DNA from: Nematostella vectensis
Taxonomy: Eukaryota; Cnidaria; Anthozoa; Actiniaria; Edwardsiidae
Reading direction: 5' to 3'
NCBI RefSeq assembly: GCF_932526225.1
Contig: NC_064040.1
Coordinates: forward strand, 3,507,681-3,571,680
Length of the DNA: 64,000 bases
A program made the position numbers and the translations under genes. The notes beneath the pieces are model-generated. The model ran no database searches and was not told where the DNA came from. It saw only the letters and a list, made by a program, of their open reading frames with translations. Below are positions 1 through 18,269 of the stretch, piece after piece; positions within the stretch are counted from its first letter, which is position 1, and each line of letters opens with the position of its first letter.

Positions 1-693
1 GATATATTGGCCAACGTGCGAATGTGCATTTAACTAGTTCTTCTAGTCGTATATTTGTCACAGGCTGCGCGCTCCCGCTCCTGTAACGCGTGTTACGCGT
101 GCGTCTAGTCACGTGTTTGCCTTACCATCATTACAGGCTCCGCTTGCGTCTCGTATATCATTCCAGCTGAGAGCGGTGTTGTAGATCTGTAAGCATGAGA
201 TGCGACCCCGGTAGTGTCGACTGTCGAACGTCACTGCTCCAAGGCGGAGCTAAGGATGAAAACAATATAGACACAGCAATAAGGATAAAAAAAGAACATT
301 TCTATCAAGGAGCAGTTATCTAATGCACTTTACATGCCTCCTAAAACCTTAGATTATCACAAAGTCAAATTAGAGCGTTTTTGATCTTTAAATTGCCTAA
401 AAGCAAAATCTCTCAAAACAAAACTATTTAAAAGATTTAAAGTCGCCTTTTTTAAATTGCATCTAAATAATGACAACTTATTCCCTTTCTCCAGTTCTCA
501 GCCATGGTAAAAATAAAAAGTGCAACAAAATTCAATATACCGTTCGGCATTCGCACGTCGTATCAATCTTTGGGTACCATTGGTACCAGAAGCTCCGAGC
601 TTCGCACAAATAGTTGTCGCCGCGAAGCTCGGAGCCTCTGATACGAAAAGGTAATCTTTGGGAGATCGGCGTGAAAAAGCTCACACCAAGGAC
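1..693. other. host sequence without recognised gene
   Basis: No convincing exon or RNA gene is seen. A short hairpin lies near 590-636, where GAAGCTCCGAGCTTCGC is followed by its near complement GCGAAGCTCGGAGCC. Palindromic CGCGTGTTACGCG-like motifs occur near 88-102. The short open frames here have no family resemblance. Confidence 0.5.
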
Positions 694-3600
694 TCAATCT
701 CTAAACGACCCTTTTTTGCGGTCATACGGTGCAAATTCAACGTACTGTACCTCTCTGTTTGTTGCCGTTTCAAATGTTCCGATGTATAGCTCGCTGACAA
801 TTACTCCATCCAGGAAAAGCTTTACGCGTCCTGATGTATAGTCATAACTGAACCCCACGAAGTACCAAGCTTGCCAAAAGAGATTTCCACCCATTGCATT
901 ATTTGTGGACTGAAGCGACCTTGTCACCACTCTAACAAATAACTTTGGCGTTGGTTCAACAACCCAGAAATGAACGCCCCAATTAGAGCGATAGTATTGG
1001 AGAATTGGACCTTGTGATTCAGGGCGTACCCATGCGAGTACGGTAAGGGAGTATCTGTAAAATAAACATACTCAGGTTGCATAGGATAACATCAGTCATA
1101 AAAATAGCAAAAACGATCCTTAAATAATTAAAAATGTCGTAATTTATTTAACATGTACATTTCGTGTTAGACGCCATGAAAAGCAAGGTTACAGTCACAT
1201 GCTAAGGTTACAGTCACATGCTAAGGTTACAGTCACATGCTAAGGTTACAGTCACAGCCTAAGGTTACAGTCACATGCTAAGGTTACAGTCACGCTAAGG
1301 TTACAGTCACATGCTAAGGTTACAGTCACATGATAAAGTTACAGTCACATGCTAAGGTTACAGTCACATGCTAAAGTTACAGTCACATGCTAAGGTTACA
1401 GTCACATGCTAAGGTTACAGTCACATGCTAAGGTTACAGTCACATGATAAGGTTACAGTCACATGCTAAGTTTACAGTCACATGCTAAGGTTACAGTCAC
1501 ATGCTAAGGTTACAGTCACATGATAAGGTTACAGTCACATGCTAAGGTTACAGTCACATGCTAAGGTTACAGTCACACAATAAGGTTACAGTCATGCTAA
1601 GGTTACAGTCACATGCTAAGGTTACAGTCACACAATAAGGTTACAGTCATGCTAAGGTTACAGTCACATGCTAAGGTTACAGTCACAAGCTAAGGTTACA
1701 GTCACATGATAAGGTTAAAGTCACATGCTAAGGTTACAGTCACATGCTAAGGTTACAGTCACATGCTAACGTTACAGTCACATGCTAAGGTTACAGTCAC
1801 ACAATAAGGTTACAGTCACATGCTAAGGTTACAGTCACGTGCTAAGGTTACAGTCATGCTAAGGTTACAGTCACGCTAAGGTTACAGTCACATGATAAGG
1901 TTACAGTCACGCTAAGGTTACAGTCACATGCTAAGGTTACAGTCACATGATAAGGTTACAGTCACATGCTAAGGTTACAGTCTTATGATAAGGTTACAGT
2001 CACATGCTAAGGTTACAGTCACACAATAAGGTTACAGTCACGCTAAGGTTACAGTCACATGCTAAGGTTACAGTCACGCTAAGGTTACAGTCACATGCTA
2101 AGGTTACAGTCACATGATAAGGTTACAGTCACGCTAAGGTTACAGTCACATGCTAAAGTTACAGTCACATGCTAAGGTTACAGTCACGCTAAGGTTACAG
2201 TCACATGCTAAGGTTACAGTCACATGCTAAGGTTACAGTCACATGCTAAAGTTACAGTCACGCTAAGGTTACAGTCACATGATAAGGTTACAGTCACATG
2301 CTAAGGTTACAGTCACATGATAAGGTTACAGTCACATGCTAAGGTTACAGTCACATGATAAGGTTACAGTCACACAATAAGGTTACAGTCACATGCTAAG
2401 GTTACAGTCACATGCTAAAGTTACAGTCACACAATAAGGTTACAGTCACATGCTAAGGTTACAGTCACACTAAGGTTACAGTCACATGCTAAGGTTACAG
2501 TCACATGATAAGGCTACAGTCACATGCTAAGGTTACAGTCACATGCTAAAGTTACAGTCACATGCTAAGGTTACAGTCACGTGCTAAGGTTACAGTCACA
2601 TGCTAAAGTTACAGTCACATGCTAAAGTTACAGTCACATGCTAAGGTTACAGTCACGTGCTAAGGTTACAGTCACATGCTAAAGTTACAGTCACATGCTA
2701 AGGTTACAGTCACATGCTAAGGTTACAGTCACATGCTAAGGTTACAGTCACATGCTAAGGTTACAGTCACATGCTAAAGTTACAGTCACATGCTAAGGTT
2801 ACAGTCACATGCTAAGGTTACAGTCACACGCTAAGGTTACAGTCACATGCTAAAGTTACAGTCACATGCTAAGGTTACAGTCACATGCTAAGGCTACAGT
2901 CACATAATAAGGTTACAGTCACATGCTAAGGTTACAGTCACAAGCTAAGGTTACAGTCACATGCTAAAGTTACAGTCACATGCTAAGGTTACAGTCACGT
3001 GCTAAGGTTACAGTCACATGCTAAAGTTACAGTCACACAATAAGGTTACAGTCACATGCTAAGGTTACAGTCACATGCTAAGGCTACAGTCACACAATAA
3101 GGTTACAGTCACGTGCTAAGGTTACAGTCACACAATAAGGTTTCAGTCACATGCTAAGGTTACAGTCACAAGCTAAGGTTACAGTCACATGCTAAAGTTA
3201 CAGTCACATGCTAAGGTTACAGTCACATGCTAAGGCTACAGTCACATGCTAAGGCTACAGTCACACAATAAGGTTACAGTCACAAGCTAAGGTTACAGTC
3301 ACATGCTAAAGTTACAGTCACATGCTAAGGTTACAGTCACATGCTAAGGTTACAGTCACATGCTAAGGCTACAGTCACACAATAAGGTTACAGTCACGTG
3401 CTAAGGTTACAGTCACACAATAAGGTTACAGTCACATGCTAAGGTTACAGTCACAAACTAAGGTTACAGTCACATGCTAAAGTTACAGTCACATGCTAAG
3501 GTTACAGTCACATGCTAAGGCTACAGTCACATAATAAGGTTACAGTCACATGCTAAGGTTACAGTCACAAGCTAAGGTTACAGTCACATGCTAAAGTTAC

Positions 3601-4691
3601 TGTCACATGCTAAGGTTACAGTCACGTGCTAAGGTTACAGTCACATGCTAAAGTTACAGTCACATGATAAGGTTACAGTCACACGCTGAGGTTACAGTCA
3701 CATGCTAAGGTTACAGTCACATGCTAAGGTTACAGTCACATGCTAAGGCTACAGTCACACAATAAGGTTACAGTCACATGCTAAGGTTACAGTCACATGC
3801 TAAGGTTACAGTCACACGCTCAGAACACACCTGGACACCACATTAGGTTTCCCTCGCCCACCTACCGCCACTTCCCGTGAAGCATCCCTTCCTCGCCAAA
3901 CGCTATGAATTGGACCCAAAAACAAGCTTACCCAAAAATTTGCCTACTAAACCATGCTTTTTCCATTTGGTGCCTATGACTGCGCACCCACACCCCCTCA
4001 GTCAATCCTGGTTACGCATCTGTCACCAACTCATAACAGGTTATCTACGATGGTTTGAAGTTTACTTTTTTATTTTATCTTGACGGACAGGAGCAAGAAA
4101 TGGCAAAGTTCAAATTGTAAGGTCGTGTTAGCTTATATTCGCTTGATTATTTTCATAGATGTTCCTTGGGTAATATAAAACAAAATAAGCTTGAGTATTT
4201 TTTGGTAGATAATCCGTTCTTTAGATATTACAAATTGTAAGACTTTTGATTTGTCTGAAATTGCCCAATTTGGGCGAAATTGCTACTTTTTTCATGATCT
4301 ATGACAACTTTGCTGAATCCTATCTCAGGAACATATCATCTACCAAAAAATAATAAAGCTTATTTTGATTTATATTCTGCAAGGAACCTCTAGGCATAAA
4401 CAAAATGTAAGCTAACACAACCTTACAATTTTAATTTTGCCATTTTTTTCTCCTGTCTTGACAATAAAGACCCTGACTCTCACCTTGTGTCGATCATTGC
4501 GTGGTAAGGGATCTCGATGTAGCTACTGGACGTCCCAGAAAAGTAATACGCCCCGCCATCTCTTCCATCAGGTCCCTTGACAAGTGTCACGCCAGACGCG
4601 ATTCCAGCCGGAAGACCATTGCCGCTGATGTCACGTGTGTTGTGGACAGCATTCAAAGGGTAGAAGGCCACAGGTTTGGGTGCTCCTTCGC
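694..4691 (-). CDS. LamG-like domain protein, two exons of a partial gene
   Basis: Two minus-strand exons encode parts of one laminin-G-like (concanavalin-fold) domain. The upstream exon is 4484-4691: acceptor CTTTTCAG at its upper edge, donor AAG|GTGAG at its lower edge, protein containing AFYPLNAVHNTRDISGNG and DGAYYF-type segments (GGAYYFSGTSSSYIEIPYH). The downstream exon starts at 1054 after TTTTACAG, joins in phase (AG+A gives Arg), and reads YSLTVLAWVRPES and later FSYDYTSGRVKLFLDG, a typical LamG strand pair. The frame reaches TGA at 694-696, so the true 3' edge of this exon (stop or a weak donor near 710-730) is not settled. The first exon, with any signal peptide, and other domains lie outside or were not found. 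Such domains are common in secreted and matrix proteins of cnidarians. The 3.4-kb intron between the exons is largely a tandem array. Confidence 0.7.
1185..3820. repeat. 19-bp minisatellite array in LamG-gene intron
   Basis: The unit AAGGTTACAGTCACATGCT is repeated for 2.6 kb, roughly 135-140 copies. Recurrent variants exist: units shortened by loss of CAT, ACAATAAGG and ATGATAAGG versions, and AAAGTTACAG versions. Some variants recur together as higher-order blocks (for example around 3090-3300 and 3370-3600), which indicates segmental re-amplification. It lies entirely inside the intron between the two LamG exons. Confidence 0.95.
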
Positions 4692-7060
4692 CTGAAAAGT
4701 ATAGCGCAAAAAAAATTGCCGATATTTTTAATATGTCCCTTAACACATTGACGCAGTTCGTAAAAAGTCATGAACAGTTTTTTTTACTGCGGTTATGAGT
4801 ATGAACGGGCATAAAAGCTGACATTCATGTATTTCCAATGTTCTTAAATAAGCTACAGCTGGGCCATATCTGAGGGTGCCCCCCCAAATGTTTTCAAAAA
4901 TCATAAGGAAATGACCAGTATTGGCGTGGCTGTGCCCCCCCCCCCATTGTTTTCTTAATGTTTCTGTATCGTGCCCCCCCCCCAATAATTCGGCAATAAT
5001 AGTAATTTATATTTTAACAATAATAATTAATATTTTAACAATTATTCGCCGAAGGCGAAGTAAATAGCGGTGGACTATCCACCGTTATTCGCTGGGCCTG
5101 ATGAAGACAATGCACGAATTTTGACCAACATTGTTATGTAGACTAACTTAGTCCCGTTTGACTCGTTTTCACGAATTTGGTAGAAATTATTTCTTTCGCT
5201 TTGAATCCTCCACAGACAATAGGTACAATCACTTAAATACTTCTCTTGATTGTGATAAATTATGCAGGCCTGAACTTCGAGTAACTTTTCGTTTTCCTTC
5301 GTATGGGGATGTACGTGCTGCTTTTGTTTATCACAAATAAAATTTCAGCAAACTTTGAATTTGTCGCGCGCGTTGCGAAATCATTTCGGCGAGAAATTGT
5401 CAAAACACAGGGAGTTTGAAGCCGGTTTTCCGTAGAGGACAATAAATCTAAATCAAATTTTTTTTATGGTAATTTTACAAATGGACTCATTATTCCGACT
5501 GTCCGAGTTAGCGGTGAATACTAGTGTCCCATTATGTGCAGCTATTTATACCTAATATATGAAGTACAAATATTACCTTTGGGTAGGGAGATGATTGTTA
5601 TAATCTGAAAAAAATAGTCAGATTGGTAAGCCACTAAAATGTAAAAAATTCAAGACTGATTATAAATGCAATACTCGAGACAAAAGCAGTGAATGGGAAG
5701 AATTTGAAAAAAAAAATGATTTCATATGGTGACGGTTAACAGATTTAGATGTTTAGATATGAGGTGTCTGCAGCCAACACAAGGTTTTTCTCCAAATAAG
5801 CTTCTGGTATCTTTGGATGTCGGCTTGGCACGTTTAGCTACGTCCTACCGCTCTTGGAAGTGAAGGAGTATAAATGTGCACATTACTTACGTGGTCTACC
5901 TAAAAAATCTAAAATACTGTAGTTGCAAACCACTCCATTTTGCGTATATAAGTTAAAGTCCATCTTATGTCTTTTATGGACCACCGAATCGTTTTGTTGG
6001 AAATATCGAAAAAAAATCGAGTGCCAATTTCTAACTTACTACTCTTTGATATTTCAATTACTCGCGAGAGGCCAAAGAGAGGTCTTAACAATTTCGTGTT
6101 AGTTAGGGAGTCGATTTATCGAGGTTCCACTGTACTTATTTTGGGAATCTAGTAAATACGTAAAATGATAATGTGAGACCACTTTCTGATTCCAACATTT
6201 GCTAATTCAAACAAATTCTATTTTTTTATGAATTTTCTCGAAGCTTACAAACTTGCACCTTCAATAATACTTATTCTAAAAAATATTTTAAATTGCTTTT
6301 TATTCACATTTTGTTCCTTTTTTTTCCCAATTCTGATCAAACTAACACTCCCGTTTGGTGATCACCCTGTTTTGAAGAAAAAAAACTATAAAGATAATTC
6401 TGCAATTAACCTTTGAAATGAAGCCGAATAAAAAAAAAACACACCATCGTTCGTGATCATCCCTTCAATACCGTTATATAAGGAAAACCTTACCTGCACA
6501 AACAGCAGAAATTCCTTCATCTTCAAACTGGATAAGACGTGTTTCTTTTTTTGTTTGTTTACACTTTATGAAACGTTATCTATATATTATTGAACATCAC
6601 AAACTTCCCCAATTATCATTTTAAATTATGATTATTTATTAATGTATGAAGATGTTTAGGAGACATTTGTTTTATTTTATTTTATGGCAGACAGACTAGA
6701 GGAGTGTGTTAATGGACATAAAAATCTAAAAAAAAGTCCGTCGATCCAAAACCAGATGTCTGACAAACTCTCAACTTCTTTGATAAAAGAATCTCTAGGG
6801 CTCCTGTTTTATTGGATATAACAATGTAGCAGTGGGACACTAAGACCCACTTAAAGATCACCACCATAAAAGACCCCCTACCGCATTCCGCCCACTGTTT
6901 CACGCTAATTCATCAGGAGAATGGTAGAATATAGTGACTTATAAAGCAAGCTAACAAGAGAGGTGGCCCACTTATTCTGCTAAGTGTTGCCTATGGATGA
7001 TTTGCTCTTCTATGAAAAAGCTGAGCTACAAGGTCAAATTACGATGAAATCATCGCTGTA
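4692..7060. other. AT-rich host sequence, no gene recognised
   Basis: No supported exon. A hairpin lies near 5040-5095, with GCCGAAGGCGAAG and GGTGGACTATCCACC palindromes. Poly-C tracts occur at 4879-4885, 4936-4944 and 4975-4982. The short open frames have no recognisable domain. Confidence 0.5.
5960..6140. mobile_element. possible pogo/Tigger-like element remnant
   Basis: The stretch ends with TCGAGGTTCCACTGTA, the inverse of TACAGTGGAACCTCGA, which resembles the terminal sequence of pogo/Tigger-type elements. A matching opposite end was not found, so this is probably a fragment. Confidence 0.25.
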
Positions 7061-7498
7061 TGTATCTTTCGCACAGGGATCCCGATAGCACGGTTGTCTC
7101 AAACGTTGCTGCAATTTGTCAGGTAAATGTATGTCGATTTCATTTATTTCTTTTTTGGCATTTTTTTTATACGCAGTGGCTAAATGAGGGGTAGCCGCTC
7201 AAGGTCTTGCGTGAGCTAAATGAGCGGTAGCTTTTAATTTTTTTTAAATAACGCGAGAAAATGTAACCTTAACAAACAAATGACCTTCTATCTTTATCTA
7301 GATTTAGATGTAAGATTTTGTAAGATTTGTGGAATCACATGACCCGAAGGATGAATTTTTGCAAAAACTCGGGGCCTTTTCGGCGCCGGTGCGGTTCGAA
7401 TGCATTTTTTTATCGGCGTGACTCCGATGAAATGCACACAGTCCTAGTTCACGCGCATGGGGGAATAAGTTTCCAACCTGAGCAGCTGGGACAGCCAT

Positions 7499-7705
7499 AA
7501 TAGCTAAGTCATGGTCTATCTTTCCACGGAGATCATAACTCCGACAGCTTAGGAGTGGTCTTTATTTCCACAGGGATCCCGATAGCTAAGTCATGGTCTT
7601 TCTTTCCACAGGGATCCCCGTAGCTTAGACATGGTCTTTCTACAGGGATCCCGATAGCTAAGTCATGGTCTATTTCTCCACAGGAATCCCGATAGCTTAT
7701 TCGTG
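7499..7705. repeat. short tandem repeat (about 37-bp unit)
   Basis: About five imperfect copies of a unit containing GATAGCTAAGTCATGGTCT and TTTCCACAGGGATCCC. Isolated copies occur at about 7070-7090 and 8690-8795, on either side of the duplicated block, so the whole interval is one repeat-rich region. Confidence 0.8.
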
Positions 7706-7989
7706 GTCTACAACTTTAAACAAGCGTAACGAGCTAGTGTCTTCGTGCCGCCACAGGAACAAAGCCTTGCTATGCAACAGCTGAACTTCAATTTCATCAT
7801 AACAGCCATTCAAATTTCGCGCCCTATTTTTATGTAAATTTTGTATATCGATAGTATATAAGTAATGGTAGTAATATATTCTTAAATCTCCTGAAGAGTG
7901 GGCAACCACGAAACAGGCTTGTAGAGATGAAACGGTTGTTCATGTGGTCTTTTTCCTACAAACCAAGTATCTGTATTGAGCACTGTTCT

Positions 7990-8650
7990 ATGAACGTGGA
8001 CTTTTAAAAGCACACTAACATACACACATTGGCACCAGTCGGGCCAAGACGGGACGCTAGCACAGTCTATTACCCGTGCAGTTCGGCAACCATGGACGAC
8101 TTCGACTCGAACGAAGTGCTTTAAACCACAGCTTAGATCCATGTGGGATCTAGAGCTGCGACCGGGCTAGCGTGATGCCAATTGTGCGGATCACGCATGC
8201 GACCTTTGCTAGTCTAAAACTCCGTCGGATAGCCAAACTATCCTTGCGAGTATGTATACATACATGTGGACTTTAAAAGCACACTAGCATACACACATTG
8301 GCACCAGTCGGGCCAAGACGGGACGCTAGCACAGTCTATTACCCGTGCAGTTCGGCAACCATGGAAAGCTGTTTCGTCCTTATTAGGACTCGTCAGCATG
8401 GTATAGCCGGTTTGCCTCAGTTAAACTTCATCGGCAAAAAAAACTGCAGGGCGACTTCGACTCGAACGAAGTGCTTTAAACCACAGCTCAGATCCATGTG
8501 GAAACTAGAGCTGCGACCGGGCTAGCGTGATGCCAATTGTGCGGATCACGCATGCGACCTTTGCTAGTCTAAAACTCCGTCGGATAGCCAAACTATCCTT
8601 GCGAGTATGTATACATAAATGTGAAACCACAGCTTAGATCCATGTGGGAT
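7990..8650. repeat. imperfect tandem duplication of a dispersed-repeat-like block
   Basis: The block running from about 7995 to 8262 recurs at about 8268-8621. Both contain GGCACCAGTCGGGCCAAGAC, GACTTCGACTCGAACGAAG, and CCGTCGGATAGCCAAACTAT. The second copy carries about 85 extra bases after CAACCATGGA. A third fragment of the shared segment starts near 8623. Neither copy contains a convincing gene; the copies probably derive from a genomic repeat. Confidence 0.75.
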
Positions 8651-8954
8651 CAACGCCTATGAACGCCTGCACTCGCGCATTATATAACCGACATTATATC
8701 CCGATAACTCGTGGTCTTTCTTTCCACATGGATCCTGATAGCTTAGACATGGTCTATATTTCCACAGGGATCCCGATAACTTAGTCTTGGTGGTAGTCAA
8801 ATCACGACTGTCAGATCAAGACTGACTTTTGACTCGGATGGCACAAAAAAACATCTTGAAGGCCGTAGACAATGTTTTGTTGCAAAGACAATCCAATAAA
8901 AAATAGTCACTTGTCACCTGGAACCTGCAGAATCTTTAAAGTTAGTTCATCTAT

Positions 8955-9795
8955 ACAAGTTACACTGTGATTGGCTGACAGTATTCCAAGTCCTGATCAG
9001 TCAAAACATGTAAAATCACAGTGACAGTTCTACACAATTGTCACGCTGATTGGTTTATAGAATCCACAGTTTTGATCGGCTTAAACACGCAGAATCTTTA
9101 AAGAAAGTCGGTAGAGCTCTGCACTACTTGACGGTTTGAGTGAGTCGCCATCTGCCCACGGGCACGACCTTTTATACCGCAGGTGCAGCCCCTGCGCCCC
9201 CGCACAACATGGGTGGTGGTGTATACCGAAGGTCCATCTTTAAACACGATCGCGCACTATAAAAAATGGACTCTGCCTTAGACCCTGTCCCCACCTATCC
9301 GTTTTAGTTTGAAAAAGCAACCTTTTTGTTCCGTTTTCAAAAAAGATTCGCGTCCACACGAAGCGTTTTCATTTTAATACGACCCGTCCCCACGAAAACG
9401 TAAAAACGATACGAAAACGATAACAGGCTCTACAGCGCATGCGTACTCGCGCGCCAAGTGGACTGGACCTGAGTTATCACGCCATAGTTATCGAAAGGTT
9501 TGGTTTTCGTCCGTGTCCACGGCACCGAAGGGGCATTGTTTTCAAATTGTTCCACTCTGGAGATCGTTTTCAAATTGATCGGTTTTCGTTAATCGTTTTC
9601 GCGTTTTCGACGATACCCGTATCCGTATCAAAAAGGTTGCGTTTTCAAACGAAAACGGATACGTGGGGACGGGGTCTTAGGCAAGCTGTCATTCGTCATT
9701 TGACTTCACTCAGTGCAGAGCTCCCTAGAAAGAGGCCAGTGCGAGCTTGTTCGTCATACAAGTTACACTGTGATTGGCTGACAGTATTCCAAGTT
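8955..9795. repeat. direct repeat pair flanking a foldback element
   Basis: TTACACTGTGATTGGCTGAC followed by AGTATTCCAAGT occurs near 8960-8992 and again near 9762-9794, on either side of the foldback element at 9281-9676. No gene was found in this interval; the plus-strand open frame at 9439 is made of element sequence. Confidence 0.6.
9281..9676. mobile_element. foldback MITE, PIF/Harbinger-like
   Basis: A 396-bp element with inverted termini: the left end begins GACCCTGTCCCCACCTATCC and the right end is the complement of GACCCCGTCCCCACGTATCC. The inner parts are rich in GTTTTC/GAAAAC. It is flanked by TTA on both sides (9278-9280 and 9677-9679), which fits the 3-bp target duplication of PIF/Harbinger elements. 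It has no coding capacity, so it would be non-autonomous. Confidence 0.75.
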
Positions 9796-9849
9796 TTGAA
9801 TGGCTGAAACATGCAAAATCATTACAACAATACTACATAATACTGTTGT

Positions 9850-10515
9850 AATTTACCGACTTGCATCTCTCACCTGATACGAGACAGTAAGCAACCAACT
9901 GTGGGGGGAGGGGACAGGAGATTGCCACCTGGAGTTCAATTTCTGACAATCTAAACTCTAATAACAGATACTCTGATTGGCTGCAAAGCACCCTGTTAAT
10001 AAAGAATTAATACTGAGTCTCATTCAGCAGGAAAATTATGCAGTTTATTATCTAGAAAGGCATTTTACAACATCAATATTAACAATTTCAAATCCATCCG
10101 AATTTTTGCTTGCATGGGAGTATGAAATAAAAACATGTTGAATCATAGTTATTTCTGTTATTCTGTTATTTCAAGAGAGTCCCATAAAAGACTAAAGCAA
10201 AACAGCCCAACACCACATTATTGGGGAAACCCCAAATACCACATCTTCAGGGAGTAGGGGGAATACCCTCCAAACAATCACAAATATTTCTTGGATTTTA
10301 CAAAAAAAAAACATATCTTACCATTTGCCTAGTACAAACTGAGTCTATAGATGTTGATCATTAAAATAAGAGTAGCTCACAGCCCCAATTCTGCATACCT
10401 AGCAGCAACGTATGTCACAATACAGTAAGAAATGATGCTCTGCAAATAGACACCCTAAAGAATAGCAGACCTACCACTTTCTGTATAAACCATTCAGCAA
10501 ATGACCAAAAGTTCT
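9850..10515. other. host intergenic sequence, nothing recognised
   Basis: AT-rich sequence between repeats. No exon, RNA gene or structured element is visible. Confidence 0.45.
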
Positions 10516-10642
10516 GGGCCGGGTCCTTAGAAAGCAGGTTAACGCTAACCCAGGGATGAATGCCCTTTTTAACCAATCAAATGTCAAGATAGCCGTATTT
10601 ATCCCTAGATTAACGCTAACCTGCTTTCTAGGAACTGGTCCT
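10516..10642. mobile_element. small foldback MITE, copy 1
   Basis: About 127 bp with inverted ends built on TTAGAAAGCAGGTTAACGCT and its near complement AGCGTTAAT...CTTTCTAGG. A second member of the family lies at 37019-37139. It has no coding capacity. Confidence 0.75.
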
Positions 10643-11540
10643 GAAAGTCAATCATTGATTGGCTAATTCTGAGAAAGAAATGGTCATTTCAGGTGAGCGG
10701 TCGTTACTGATCACTGGATGACAGATGTCAGAACAACTTTGATGGAGACTAGTCACTGATGGGTTATTTGTGTTATTTTCTGATAGCATACTCAATAGTA
10801 ACAACTAGAAGAAGACTATAATGCTTGAACAATTTGTGAAGTAATCAATGTCATCTTTTGCAGCTGTGATTCTCTACAATCAAAACCCAACTAAATTATT
10901 TCAAAATTATCCCAGTGAGTTTACCCCAGCCTTAGCAAAACACAACGTTGAAAAATAGAGTCATGAACAAAAATAAGCAAATATTGTCTAGTACTTATTG
11001 CATTAATATTGTCTAGCTATAAGAACATACTTAGAATAAAAAAAATCCTCTAATATCATTTTGACTTAGGACATTGTATTGCTTGAATAATGCAATGAAA
11101 TACTGTAGTTCTCCTATGAGTGGAGATTTTTGTTTGACAAAGAAATGAAATTTGTTTAAGTGTTTTATGTTGCAATACACTTGTCAAAGAAAGAAATACA
11201 TAGATCCAGTTATAATCAGTAGCACCTAATTTAGATGTGCAATTGCTGAAAGCACAAACCTTATCAAACTAGAAAGAATATGTATGTGGACAAGATCCTG
11301 ATTCAAGACATTGACTCCTTGCATCAAGAATAAATGACTTTAAAATTTATGGGATGATGATACTATGTATCAAGTCTGTGGATCTTGTCTCATTGGCAAT
11401 AGTGCCCACTGTACAAACATTGCCTTTTGACCTCTGTAGCCTAACCACTTCTTATTTATAAACTAAAATAACTCAATAGCTGGTGTCAAACACTAAGCGG
11501 GCCTTAGAGGTGATAATTGATTCCGGTTCTTAAGGGTCTT
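10643..11540. other. host sequence downstream of RAB4, nothing recognised
   Basis: AT-rich. It probably contains the RAB4 3' untranslated region on the minus strand just below 11541, but no exon or structured element is evident. Confidence 0.45.
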
Positions 11541-17728
<6,188 letters not shown>

Positions 17729-18269
17729 TGTCAGATTGTGTTATCACTGATCGCTCAAATCGATTTTCAAACGAAAATAGCGTTGTTCTTCATGGAAATA
17801 ATAATAAAATGTCTGCTCGTCGCTGATGATACTCCCAGAATGCAGCGCAGACCCCGGTAAATAACTCATTTCTTTCGGGGGAGGGGAAAGATCTGTTTAT
17901 CATTTTAAAATACTAATAGTCTTGATTTTTTATGCTTTATCTAAGCCTATTTTTAATAAAAAGGATAGAGAAAAGAAACTATGTTTTCGGCACATTTCTA
18001 TTAATTTATTCATCTAAGAAATTATTTTGAAGCACTTTTCCCCTTCTCCGCCATACACAGTAATTTTGCTACCCATAATTCCTTGTATCGGAAGTAAATG
18101 CGCGGCCATTTTGGAAATAAATCTTACGTATCAACCAGATTTGAAAAGAAGAGACTCAACCGAAAAATATGGAGGTGCGACACAGAGGATCTCCTGATCA
18201 TGGTACATAATTAATCGTAGATTGGTTTTGTTGATAATTCTAGCTAAGGCATTTGATTTTATAGATGCA
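17729..18269. promoter_or_regulatory. bidirectional promoter interval RAB4 / atlastin
   Basis: The initiator codons of RAB4 (17728, minus) and atlastin (18270, plus) are about 540 bp apart and point away from each other. Any promoters and 5' untranslated regions of both genes must start here or be spliced from it. No TATA box was identified with confidence. Confidence 0.5.

Noticed and set aside
1185-3820. Possible CRISPR-like direct repeats
   Set aside because: Units are contiguous with no unique spacers, and the context is a eukaryotic intron.
4480-4746. Signal-peptide-like start (FFALYFSGEG) upstream of the LamG exon
   Set aside because: It begins at GTG and is intron sequence: the polypyrimidine tract and CTTTTCAG acceptor translate to a hydrophobic stretch by chance.
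9439-9807. 122-codon open frame
   Set aside because: Mostly inside the foldback element 9281-9676; no protein family resemblance.
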